Origin: Leucocoprinus leucothites
Lineage: Eukaryota > Basidiomycota > Agaricomycetes > Agaricales > Agaricaceae
DNA: 64,000 bases
Reading direction: 5' to 3'
NCBI GenBank assembly: GCA_013368445.1
Contig: JAACJO010000024.1
Coordinates: forward strand, 372,001 to 436,000
The notes beneath the pieces were generated by a model. That model was not told the DNA's origin. It saw only the letters and a list, made by a program, of their open reading frames with translations, and searched no databases. The position numbers were made by a program, and so were the translations under genes. Positions 35,674 to 45,959 of this stretch are shown piece by piece; position 1 is the stretch's first letter, and each line of letters starts with the position of its first letter.

Positions 35674-37418
35674 TTATATGTGGGAAAGAATGTCGGTCCA
35701 TTCAGCATCAAGATAAGTGCCATCCGGGAGATGACGAAGAGTATACAGTGAAAGGAAGATCAAAACACACCGAGCCACTATGTATGGAAGCATGGTGATT
35801 CCAGCCACTGCAGTGCTGATGCCAATATACTTATCTCCGAAGCAAGTTAGACCCATCATCAAAAATAATGCAAGCCAGAAAAGGAGTGGCTTGACAGTAA
35901 TATAGACTGCTGATGCCCTCCAGAGAAACTGCTCGTATGGAGTGTGAAAAGAGGTTGACCATAAGGTCAAGTGGAGGCCACCAAAAATCAGAGGGATAAT
36001 CAGTACAGTGATCCAGAAAGCAAGGCAATCAAAGTCAGGATTGTGATGTTGCTCTGCATAAAACATAGGAACATGGGTTTTTCCCATGTCAAATTTAGTG
36101 CCAGGATGACCAGATATTTTCTTGAAACCCAGGTTCCAAAATGTTTTGGCAGCTGCATGGAACATATATGGGAAGATAAAGAAACATGCATGTGATAGAT
36201 TTTCGAGGAATAACCTGGCTCTGCCCAAGGGATTTGCAGATTGAGGAGCCTGTAGCTTGGTGAATTTATGCCATATCCAATGGAAGTTTCCTTTGTCCAA
36301 CAATTCTTGGACAGTGGGATGGGTTCTTATTACATGTTGATCATTGGTATGAGTAGCTAACAACAAAACTAGCTCAACCTGAATATCACCAGAAGGGGAA
36401 GTGGAGTGGGTAATTGGGGTTATTTCTGAGCCAGCAGCCAACTGTGGAACATGTGGAGGAGATTCTAATAAAAAGTTGGATTGTGGGTGATGAGGAAAGC
36501 TAGTATTATTGCAGGAAGAGGGTGACTGGGTTGTAGGAGGACACTTGCACTCCAGCTTGATTGGAATAAGAATGTCTTGAGGCTTTGACCACCAAAACCC
36601 ATAAATAATGGTGTTGAGCACTGCAAATGTGAGTGTCAACACCTTAAGATCTGTTGATGGCAAGTGCATAATCCAGCAGCCAATGCACTGAGCAACAAAC
36701 CAGGTGGTCTGGAGGACTACAACCAACTTTGTGAGTCCATCAATTCTGCTTTTATCGGAAATTTCCTCCTCTGGGATGTGTGGCACATTGATCTCACTGC
36801 CCTCTATTGCCATTAGTAAGCGGTTAAAGGTTAGGACATAAATGGGCTTTCCCTCATGATACATCATGAAGCCTCCCATCTGCATGAAAAATCCATGCAT
36901 GAGAGTTCATCTCCTTTGGGCCTTGTCTGGAGGTCCAGTGAACCAGAGTTTAAGTTGCTTGCAAAATGAAATTTCAAGATCCACTAATGGCAATATGGTA
37001 TTAGCACTTCAGTCAAAATTAACTGAGAGGCACTCACATCCATCATTGAACTTGTCATTGAATTCCTTTTTAATTGCCTTAGCAGTGACTCTTTGCCTTA
37101 TTGCAAAAAGAGTGATGAACTCAGGACCAATCACAGCAAGAATTGCCATAGTGATCCTCCTTCTCAGGCATTGAAAATCAGATTCATGTGGGCCTGGTAG
37201 ATTAGAGTAAATAGTGACCCAAGTGCATGTAAATATGGTGGTAAGACAAGACCAAATAATTTGTAAGCTGTTTGGTAGCTGCCTGATTGCAAGCAATCTG
37301 GTGCCTCTTGAGGAGAGACAATGCTGAGGAAGGTATATGTTTTGGCTTTGAGTGGAGGATTGGTGAGTGGAATACCACCTGATGTGGTGAAGTGCATGAA
37401 CAGGAGGAGAGCAAGCAT
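35674..37418 (-). pseudogene. Fungal multi-pass membrane protein, MGGFM family, copy B (frameshifted)
   Basis: Clearly homologous to copy A throughout (IIWSCLTTIFTCTWVTIYSN, MHGFFMQMGGFMMYHEGKP, VPHIPEEEI, VVVLQTTWFVAQC, HVPMFYAEQ). A frameshift lies near 37270, between CLQSGSYQTA and QIIWSC. The invariant tryptophan before THGFF-type sequence is a TGA stop near 36910 (copies A and D have GWTLAHGFF). The remaining 400-codon frame (start at 36900) is open, which may reflect recent loss. The region has few CpG dinucleotides compared with copies A and D. Confidence 0.8.
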
Positions 37419-38548
37419 CTTAACTTGCACAATGAAACTCTCAACCTCTAGAGACTATCTCATATAAGTATTGAGTGAGCTTATTCCTGTGTCCAGAGTG
37501 ACAAATCCCCAATAATAATACATCAGCCTGCTTCACAGAGTACCTGAACATAGCTCTGGGAAACAGCATCATATTTTTACACAATAAGCTACAAGCCTTT
37601 TCATAGATGCACAGTAATTCCTAGTCCTGAAACAGGTCCACAATTAAAAAATGACTCAGTTGAGGATCAGGGCAAGCCAGAACATTGTTAGCTACACCAG
37701 TTTTGAACAGAGTGATTTGCCCAATCCATGAGGTAATGAGATTCAAGAGTTCAATAGATATACCAAATGACCACCTGGCCTTGAGAAAGTTAGATTCCAG
37801 CCCTTATATCCTTTTAATTCATTGTCATCAGAAACTGTACCCATCTATCTGATTCACCTTGGGGGATAAGGTGAACAATACATTCCTAATTCTGTGTTCT
37901 TCCTCTCATGTTGCCAGGTTTTATGGGCATACTCATCTAGAAACTACCTCCATTCCAATTTGAAATGAGACTTAGTTACTGAAAAGTGTTGATAATGATA
38001 TGAGGTATGCATTTACCCACTTAATAGCAGCACAGGTCACTGACTTATATTGTACTTGGCAGATGGCACTTTGATTGTTGGGGGCTTGGTACACTATTTG
38101 TATCCTTGGATTGATATCTGTCAGAGATCTATGCCTGTCAGTTGCACAGATGTGTTGTACTATCTAGATAGTACAATGGATAAAGGTGCAGGATTCTGAC
38201 TCAGAATTCCAGATCAGCTGGGATGGCAGCTGGTGACAGTTTTGATTGCTGATGCTTGCTCCTTTGCTAGTACAGGCTAAATTGGTTCTCTCTCTCTTTT
38301 ACCAATAATTACTGCTTTGAGCTCAGATTTATATCTTTTCTTGAGAAAGGAATTTCTTTGGGAGACATTTTGGACTCACATGGCATCATCATTCACTGCT
38401 TTTGACTCTTCATTACTAGTGGCTACACTATCAGAAGGAAGCCATCCTTAAACAAACAAGCCCTTGACTAAACTAGAGGCACAAAACACAAAGAGCACAA
38501 TTCCTGGCTAAGAAAGCAGAGAGAATAACCACTAGAAAGTATCAACAA
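37419..38548. other. CpG-poor spacer between copy B and the C fragment
   Basis: About 1.1 kb, almost without CpG and without a convincing frame. The last 170 bases match the 3' flank of copy D (48130-48298), so the C/D duplication includes flanking DNA. A tRNA-like look near 38170-38240 was not accepted. Confidence 0.5.
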
Positions 38549-39141
38549 TTAAACATGTGGAAGAAAGTTGGGCTATTCAACATTGCAATACATATCTTCA
38601 GGGAGGTAAGGAATTGAAGAGAACACAATGAAAATCAGAATACATTGTGCAACAGCATGAACAAGAACAATAACCAAGACTAATCCACAAGAAATCTGAG
38701 CCGCTCTGCCTGTTAGGGTAGTTTGTCAGACCATACCAAAGTTTACAGCAAGGAAAAGCATGGGCTCAGCAGCAATACAAAATGTGGATACTTTCCAGAG
38801 CAGCTGTTCAAGTGGGGTATAAAACGAGATTGACTATCATAGGGTTAAGTGGAGTCTGCCAAATATAAGGGGGACATTGAAGACTGGAAACATCAAAATG
38901 GGAGTATCCACAGCAGGATTGTAGGTTTGCTCAGTGTAGAACATTGGCACATATGTTCTCCCAATCTTGAACACAGATGTATATATGCCATTGGAAGGCC
39001 TGTTGTAGTCCACATTTGCTGAGGTTTTGTAGGCTACATAGGTGGGGTACATGGCAGTGGGGAAGCAAACATAGAGCAAGTTGGCAAAAGCATCCCTGGT
39101 ATGTTTGAGGGGAGTCTGTAGCCAAAGGGGTAGTTCGCTGA
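38549..39141 (-). pseudogene. Copy C, C-terminal fragment of MGGFM family membrane protein
   Basis: Reads PLWLQTPLKHTRDAFANLLY, FKIGRTYVPMFYTEQTYNPA and FNVPLIFGRLHLTL, matching the C-terminal third of copy D, then breaks at a stop (TTL*). Degraded homology continues to the equivalent TAA at 38549. Its upstream part is displaced to 42763-44052 by an insertion. Compared with copy D, many CG sites have become TG or CA (for example GATCGTAAC against GATTGTAGG). Confidence 0.78.
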
Positions 39142-39501
39142 TGTAGAGGCTCATTGATGTATGGATATAACATCAAGTAGAGTACTAGCTAGTTAGCTAG
39201 AATGTAACCTCAAATGAATTCAAGGGGAAGTATGAGAAATAGATGAGGATTTATGTAGCTACTGCTGAATAATGCAAAATGTGCAATGAAATTAAATGCT
39301 GTTTTATTTACTTTGGGAAATTCTCAAACACTGTACTAGGATCCTGACTAAGTGTGCAGTTTGTGATGCTTAGCTGACTTCTATAACTAAGATCTTTTAT
39401 CCTGAGGCTGTCTCTGGTTCTCTCTAAGGTCAACTGGACCTTGTCTATAATCACCCACTCAGTCACACACTGGTGCTGGTGCAGTTGATATGCTTTAACT
39501 A

Positions 39502-40827
39502 CTCGTGACAATCAAAAGTGAGTCACATTTTGTGACAAACACGCTCGTGTGATTTTGAGAACCAAGAATTGTTTCGCGTATTGCTCCTACTATACTTGCT
39601 CAATCTACTCAATATGTCACCTTCTGAGAACTCACGTCTTGAATATGATACTCCAATAAAAAATCGACTGGTTGGATACTACCAAGCCACCCAAAATATT
39701 GCTGAAGCCTTGAGAGAGGTTGGGGTGAAATATCATGCAGCTCGGAAAATCATCCATAAATTTGAAGACACTGGCTCAACAGACAATTGCTCCCGGTCAG
39801 GCCATCCCAGGGCCCTAACAGACCACATGGAACGCTGAGTTATCCGCGAATCCCTCAAGAACCGCCAAAAACCATTTGCTGATATTGCAAATGATCTTAG
39901 TTTGGAGGGTGGTGGACAATCAGTCTGTCGTGCACTTGCGAGGGCTGGTTATCACCGGAGAGTTGCTAGAAGGGTTCCTTTCTTAACCAAAAGGCATCGT
40001 CGCCAGCGATTGGCATGGGCACGACAGTTTAGAAGGTGGAAGAAGAAGCAGTTCTCGCAGATCATCTTTTCAGATGAATGCTATATTTATCTTGGTAATA
40101 AAAATGGCCGAGTTTATGTGACGCAACGTCCTGATGAAGTCCTCCGAGAGGATTGCCTTGTTCCACAGTTCACACAGTCACCAATACGCGTCATGGTGTG
40201 GGGGTGTATCATGGATGGGAAGAAGGGGCCACTGGTTGTTTTGGACTATCCTGGTGGTAAATGTGGTGGAATGACCTCTGCCCGCTATCAGCAGCAAGTC
40301 CTTGATGGGGTGTTGGAGGACTTCTATTGGGATGCACGTGAGGAACATAGTCGTATTTTTTTCCAGCAGGACAATGCTGCTTCACACATGAGTAATTCAA
40401 CGAAGGCTTGGTTTATGTCACATCACATACCCCTCTTTCCCCATCCGGCATCATCTCCTGACATGAATCCCATCGAGGGCATTTGGCACGAACTCAAAAA
40501 AATTATTAGACAGTCCCCTCATCCCCCCTCATCACTTGATACACTCAAAGCTACAGTCCGGGCTGCATGGGATGAGTTATCTATTGATATAATCAACAAA
40601 TATGTTGGATCCATGGAACATCGTGTTCAGTCTGTCATCCTAGCTCAAGGTGGTCACACTCGATACTAACTATCTACTATGAATGTATACCATGTATATA
40701 ATTCTATCATATAAAAATTTGGCAGTGTTTTGATGTTTGAGGGTTGAAGTGCACCGGAAAGTTTTGCCCAGTATTGAGAATCAGAGTCTCATATTATGTA
40801 ATGTGACTCACTTTTGATTGTCACGAG
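39502..40827 (+). mobile_element. Tc1-type transposon 1 (1326 bp)
   Basis: Perfect 28-bp terminal inverted repeats start CTCGTGACAATCAAAAGTG. TA at 39500-39501 and 40828-40829 is the target duplication. It encodes one transposase with a single in-frame stop. It is nested inside the older 3.6-kb insertion and keeps more CpG than its surroundings, so it arrived later. Confidence 0.93.
39614..40669 (+). pseudogene. Tc1-type DD34E transposase with one nonsense codon
   Basis: Cut-and-paste transposase of about 351 codons, first in-frame ATG at 39614. An N-terminal helix-turn-helix region (NIAEALREVGVKYHAARKII) is followed by the catalytic core: D in IIFSDECYIYL, D in FFQQDNAASHMS, E in SPDMNPIEGIWHELKK, with 34 residues between the last two (DD34E). 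It ends QGGHTRY. The only lesion is TGA at 39836-39838, in the frame between HMER and VIRESL; CGA to TGA by cytosine deamination would explain it. The rest of the frame is open, so this is a young, freshly inactivated copy. Confidence 0.9.
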
Positions 40828-42497
40828 TACAAGCCTTCTTAGCTTGATAGCTACTTCACTGTGACACTAGGCTGAACTCAAGATGTCTTAAAATATTTCT
40901 TAGATTAACTAGTAGAAGTCTTTTCTGTTAGAGTTTTCTTAGAAGGTTGATCACTTATTGACTCAAAAATGCTTAGTTTGTGGTCTGCACACCCTATAGC
41001 ACTACGGAGGCATAGGATTCCTTGCCTATCTGCACACTGTTGGGCCCTTTTTATATTATTTGAGAGATATGAAAATAGACGAAATATTCTAGAAAGAAAT
41101 AGGTATGACTCAAAATTGACTAATAGAAAATGACTGAATTGTCCTGGATTTGGCAGGGTATACTTTTACAATGTGACACCAACTGGTAGGTCCGTTCAAT
41201 TGCTAGGTTGTCATGTGGGTAGCAGAGTAGCTACCATGTGAGTTTCTTTCATTAAACCTTTATTAATCATAGATAATCATTTCAGCTGTGATATTTTCTT
41301 TACCCAAGGACCTCTGCCATGTTAGTGTGACCACTGGTTTGCTTGGCCAGTACAGTTTGTATGACTGCACAGTGTGGAAATAATGTAGCTAAGCAGCAGG
41401 GTAGCTAGGTTCTTGTCTTGTACATGTGGAAAATGCGGATTGTTGTCTGTTGATCCTTCTGATCCAGTCCTAGACCCTTGTAGAGATCGGACGCCTGCTG
41501 ATATCAGATCACTGCCATCAGCTGCCCTCCCTCTACCACTGAGTCTGCAGACTATTTCCCCATTCACCGCTGCTACTACACTATCTCAACAACCTCGCAA
41601 TCATCAAGAACAGCCGCCGCCTATACACATCAAGCCAACCCATCACATCTAATCAAGAATAACTGCTGCTTGCACCCACAATCTCTCCCTTATTTTCCCC
41701 TCATTTCTTAAATTTCAAATTTCGTCCCTCATTTCCCCATTATCATTTCCCTTTACAGCTTCTAACCCACTCTTTTTACTCGGTTTTGATGGCTTCAACA
41801 CCGCCAAGTTAGGACTTGTCATTCAACTGACAGAAGTCCGCTCTTTTTTCATTTTTCTTTATCCAATCATTTTCTTTCCACTCATACCTTGCTCGAAAAA
41901 TCTCCATAAAATCGTCATATGCGCCCCACTCTGCTCTCTCTTACCTTGTCTCATTGCTTCGTCTAATAGTGGGGATCCAGGCGACCGCATGTATTCTCTC
42001 TCCACTCCCTTTTCCACCACTAATATTTCTCAGATATATCCTTATGACCTTAAAATATCGGAAAATCGTCGCCATAAACACTTGTCTCTACTTGTCTCTA
42101 TTGTCTCTAACATTCGTAGGTACTACCAGGTGGTTAGTATAAATACTATCATGTATCTACGAATATTCCTTAGTGAAATCTACCCCTGCTTTCTATCTTA
42201 TTCTTGTCTGAACTTAGGAGCTTAAGACCGACCCTACAGCTCAAAAGCACACTCTACCACTCGATCTCACTCCTCAGCAACGATTTGCATCGTCGCATTC
42301 GCGCTGAGCCTTCATTCCAATTTATTTTCCACTCAAAATTCTAACTACTCTGGTTTATATTTGGGTCACTAGCCAGCAACAGACGGATGCTGTCGTGCTC
42401 GCATTCAATTTCGGACGAACTTGCTTCATCATCTCTTCACCCTGGTCCTTATTTTTTTAGATCACTTGGATTGTTCTCAGTGTGGAGGTTTCCCTCA
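40828..42497. other. Right part of the 3.6-kb insertion
   Basis: No coding frame accepted. It contains a long pyrimidine-rich tract around 41500-41950 of the kind found in fungal promoters or untranslated regions. Confidence 0.4.
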
Positions 42498-42565
42498 AGT
42501 CCCAAAGTGGTAATTCAGTGATGGTAGTGTCCTGAAGTCAAGGGTTCAAATCCCTGGAATGGTTC
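42498..42565 (+). ncRNA. tRNA-like stretch with pol III A and B boxes (possible SINE head)
   Basis: Contains an A-box-like TGGTAATTCAGTG and, 35 nt on, a perfect B box GGTTCAAATCC inside a 4-bp stem (AGGG/CCCT). The anticodon arm does not fold properly, so it is not a tRNA gene. Position inside an inserted segment fits a tRNA-derived SINE. No poly-A or simple tail was identified. Confidence 0.3.
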
Positions 42566-42762
42566 ACAACAGTGGACAGCTGTACTAGATTACCAGTCTC
42601 ACCTGCTGTATTGGTTGACTATATTACTTCTTAGTAAGTAGCTTTGTAGCTACACTGCTAACACACTATAGGGCTCTTAGTCATAGAATTATTCTTTTAT
42701 AATACTAAGTGTGAAATCGCGAAAATATTAGTATTTCTTGTTTATTTTCGGTTTTTGCATCA

Positions 42763-44052
42763 CACTGAGCTTTTGCCAAATCCAGTGGAAGCTTTCTTTA
42801 TCATATTTCTCTTTGATAACTAGATAAATGCCATTTCCAGCTTGATCAGCTTTCAGAGAGCTCAAGGTCACAGCTGATGTTGAGTCAGAATAAGGAGTGG
42901 CATTATAGGGAGATAACCATAGCAGTCCTAAGCTGGGGAAAGATTCTGAGGTAACAGGAGGAGATGACAAAGGCAATTGTTCTAAAAGAGTGGAAGCTTG
43001 ATCACATTGAAAATGATAAAGCGATGTTCAGCTGTCTTTGGAAAATGATGAAGAGCTGGAGCACTCCATAAACTCCAATTGTATTGGAACCATAACTCCT
43101 TGAGGCTTTGACCACCAAAAAATATAAACCATGCCATTAAGCAACATGAATGCAAGTGTCAGCAGTTTGAGTTCAGCCATGGGAAGTTCCATAATCCACC
43201 CCTGGCCAAGGCATTGTCCAACAAACAAGGTAGTCTAGGCTATAACAACTAATTTGCTGAGGCCATCACCTTTACTCTTGTCCATGATATCTTCTTTGGG
43301 AATATGAGGCATGTCTATCTCACCTCAATCTATGGCAGTAACCAAGTGATTGAAGGTCAGAACTTGCACCAGTTTCCCTGCATGGTACATTATAAAGCCA
43401 CCCATCTGGGCAAAAAAGCCATGCATCATAGTCCAACCTTTATTACTAGCCCCATCAGCAGAGGACCAGTGAACCACTGCTTGATTGAGGTTCCCAATGA
43501 GAGCTTGGAATCAGCTAGTAGAAGCAGTTCCATGAGAAAAAAGTAACACTGAATGACTGGTGTACACTTACTGCTATTGTTGAATCTATTGTTAAATTCT
43601 TTCTTTATAGCCTCTGCAGCAATCCACTGTCGCATTGCAAACATTACAATAAATTCAGGAGTGATGACAGCAATGATTGTAATGGTTATCTTCCTCCTGA
43701 AACACTGGAACTTAGATTCCCAAGGGCCAGGAAGATTGGGGTGAATGGCCACCCATGTGCATGCAAAGACAGTGGCGAGACAGGACCACACAATTTGTGA
43801 TGTTGTTCTATAGCTGCCAAGCTTCAGGCATTTGGGAAGCTCTCTAGTAGTGAAGTTGAGAGGAAGAGAATGGATCTCAGTGTCTATAATGTAAGCTAAT
43901 GAGTGTGTCAGTGGAACAGCAACTAAAGCATAGCTAGGAGCTAGTGAGTATGCAAGCAGAAGGAAGGCCAAGATCGTGGCTTGTTTGAGGTGACATTCAA
44001 TTGACTCAAGAGTTCTCCATATATAATCTGCAAGCTTGTGGTCAGAAACCAT
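42763..44052 (-). pseudogene. Copy C, N-terminal and central part of MGGFM family membrane protein
   Basis: Begins near 44052 and reads ECHLKQATILAFLLLAYSLA, QIVWSCLATVFACTWVAIHP, VITPEFIVMFAMRQWIAAEA, HGFFAQMGGFIMYHAGK and FHWIWQKLS. There it is cut at 42763; the remainder lies at 38549-39141. The start codon of copy D is ACG here. The intron acceptor ATAG is ATGG. DRGE has become D*GE (CGA to TGA) and VQTTWF has become *TTLF (CAG to TAG). Several lesions are CpG or CpN deaminations. Confidence 0.85.
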
Positions 44053-44364
44053 GCTTCAAATAATGGTGGTGTGGAAATAGGCTATGAAGCTTGGAAATCA
44101 GACCAAAATATTCAGTTTGAGAGACAGGAAGTTCATGCAGGGACTCAGAGGGAGTACATGTATCAGAAGTATGGTTGAACAGCACATCTTGGATATATGT
44201 AGATCATTTGTCTCATGTCATGGTGATGAACAAGGTGGCTCGATTCTCAGACTCTTGACTCAGAGGCAATGCCTGCAGACTTAAGCCCCAGGAAAATCAC
44301 AGTGCAGATTCATCATCAGGCAGCCAGACCCTGTTGGCAAGATAGACAACATCTGAGTTGATTA

Positions 44365-45957
44365 CAGTGGCTCAAAAAACTGTCCCAATGTTTTCGCATT
44401 TTGGACATATTTGCTAATACCAGGGCAGATATATGGCCTAGCATCCTGAAAATATTCACACAGGTACCTTGACATATTGGGCGCATATATTCCCATGATC
44501 ACATGACCTTGTCCATCAATGAATTAATAATGAATTATCGAAAATATCTACTCATTGGGACAGTTTTTTGACCCCCTGTCAGCCTCCCAGTATCTACCTT
44601 GTAACATGCCAGGGGAGCATCAGGGCAGGCGTGGGAGTAATAAACAAGATCATGTGACCTTGGTTGACATGTTGAGATGGCTACAGCTGTCTTTCTTCCT
44701 GCCACTACATCATGAAAGCTATCTCCTCTACCCAATACTCCCAAGTCACTTCTCTTCTCAAAGATGGCTATTCCTTGCGCCAGATTGAACATAAAACTGG
44801 TCTAGGAAAGTCTACTGTTGGGAGGATCAAGAAAGAAGTTGATGGGGACAAGGAAAACAACAAGGGAGGACGTCCTTCCAAGCTTTCTCCTCGTGATAAA
44901 AAAGCAATAATTCACCAAATAACCTCTGGAAAGCTAGACAATGCTGTCCAGGCTACAACTTTCATTAACTCTACTCTGTCTGACCCTGTCACACCCCAAA
45001 CTGTCAGAAATACCCTTCAGGATAATGGATTTCGCTCTGTAACCAAGATCAAACGACCTCTACTCAAAAAGCGACATCGTGAGGAACACCTTGACTTTGC
45101 ACATGAACATAGGAATTGGACAGTGGAGGACTGGAAGAGGGTGTTGTGGACAGATGAAACAAAGATCAACAGGATTGGGTCAGATGGAAAGGTGTATACC
45201 TGGAAGGAGAGGGGGGAACCACTGTCAGATAGGACCACTCTCCCTACTGTCAAACATGGAGGAGGTGGTAACATGATGGTGTGGGGGTGTATGGGGTGGA
45301 ATGGGGTAGGAAAGCTAATAGAGGTTCAAGGGAATATGGATGCAGTGCAATACTGCGAGATTTTGGACAATGGGGTGGTGGAAAGCTTTGAAAAGTTGGA
45401 GATGGAGGAGGAGGAGAGGATATTCCAGCAGGATAATGACCCAAAACACACCTCAAAACTGGGACAACAATGGTTTGTGGACAACAACATTCAAGTTCTA
45501 CCATGGCCTGCACAATCCCCTGACCTAAATCCCATTGAACACCTCTGGACCTACCTGAAGGACCAGCTGAAGGCATATGAAAGACCACCCAAGGGAGTAT
45601 TTGAATTGTGGGAGAGGCTAGTAGAGGAGTGGAATAAGATTCCAGCAGAAAGGTGCCAAAGGCTGATAGAAAGCATGCCCAGAAGGATTGAGGCAGTTAT
45701 CAGGGCAAGAGGAGGTCATACAAAGTATTGAGTAGGTAGATAACAGAGGGTCAAAAAACTGTCCCAATGAGTAGATATTTTCGATAATTCATTATTAATT
45801 CATTGATGGACAAGGTCATGTGATCATGGGAATATATGCGCCCAATATGTCAAGGTACCTGTGTGAATATTTTCAGGATGCTAGGCCATATATCTGCCCT
45901 GGTATTAGCAAATATGTCCAAAATGCGAAAACATTGGGACAGTTTTTTGAGCCACTG
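44365..45957 (+). mobile_element. Tc1-type transposon 2 (1593 bp, apparently intact, 210-bp inverted repeats)
   Basis: TA at 44363-44364 and 45958-45959 flanks the element. Its two arms, 44365-44574 and 45748-45957, are near-perfect inverted copies of 210 bp. Each arm begins with CAGTGGCTCAAAAAACTG and ends with an inverted version of that end sequence (GACAGTTTTTTGACCC), so the motif TCAAAAAACTGTCCCAATG occurs four times. The transposase frame between the arms is uninterrupted. Transposition competence is inferred, not shown. Confidence 0.93.
44712..45731 (+). CDS. Tc1-type DD34E transposase (intact)
   Basis: 339 residues in one exon, ATG at 44712. The N-terminus has a paired helix-turn-helix region (LLKDGYSLRQIEHKTGLGKS) and a GRPSKLSPRDKK linker of the AT-hook/GRPR type. 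The catalytic triad is D in VLWTDETKIN, D in IFQQDNDPKHTS and E in SPDLNPIEHLWTYLK, with 34 residues between the second and third. It ends ARGGHTKY. The length is normal for the family and no lesion is visible. It would bind the element's inverted repeats and cut and paste into TA sites. It is not closely related to transposase 1, although both are Tc1-type. Confidence 0.95.
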   Translation: MKAISSTQYSQVTSLLKDGYSLRQIEHKTGLGKSTVGRIKKEVDGDKENNKGGRPSKLSPRDKKAIIHQITSGKLDNAVQATTFINSTLSDPVTPQTVRNTLQDNGFRSVTKIKRPLLKKRHREEHLDFAHEHRNWTVEDWKRVLWTDETKINRIGSDGKVYTWKERGEPLSDRTTLPTVKHGGGGNMMVWGCMGWNGVGKLIEVQGNMDAVQYCEILDNGVVESFEKLEMEEEERIFQQDNDPKHTSKLGQQWFVDNNIQVLPWPAQSPDLNPIEHLWTYLKDQLKAYERPPKGVFELWERLVEEWNKIPAERCQRLIESMPRRIEAVIRARGGHTKY

Positions 45958-45959
45958 TA

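Larger units (their letters stand above)
39142..42762. mobile_element. 3.6-kb insertion splitting pseudogene C (class unclear), itself hit by a Tc1 element
   Basis: Alignment of copy C with intact copy D breaks at 39141 and resumes at 42763. The flanks CGCTGA (39136-39141) and CACTGA (42763-42768) look like a 6-bp target duplication with one CpG changed. The insert begins TGTAGAGG and ends CATCA or CATCACA. I found neither matching long terminal repeats nor inverted repeats. It holds the 1326-bp Tc1 element at 39502-40827, a pyrimidine-rich tract (about 41500-41950) and a tRNA-like stretch. Apart from the Tc1 gene no coding region was recognised. Confidence 0.5.

Noticed and set aside
38150..38240. 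tRNA-like sequence with a GGATTCTGACTCAGAATTCC hairpin
   Set aside because: The hairpin is too long for an anticodon arm and no B box follows; no cloverleaf can be drawn.
39142..42762. Insertion as an LTR retrotransposon (TG...CA ends)
   Set aside because: No direct terminal repeats, primer-binding site or pol gene could be found; kept as class unclear.
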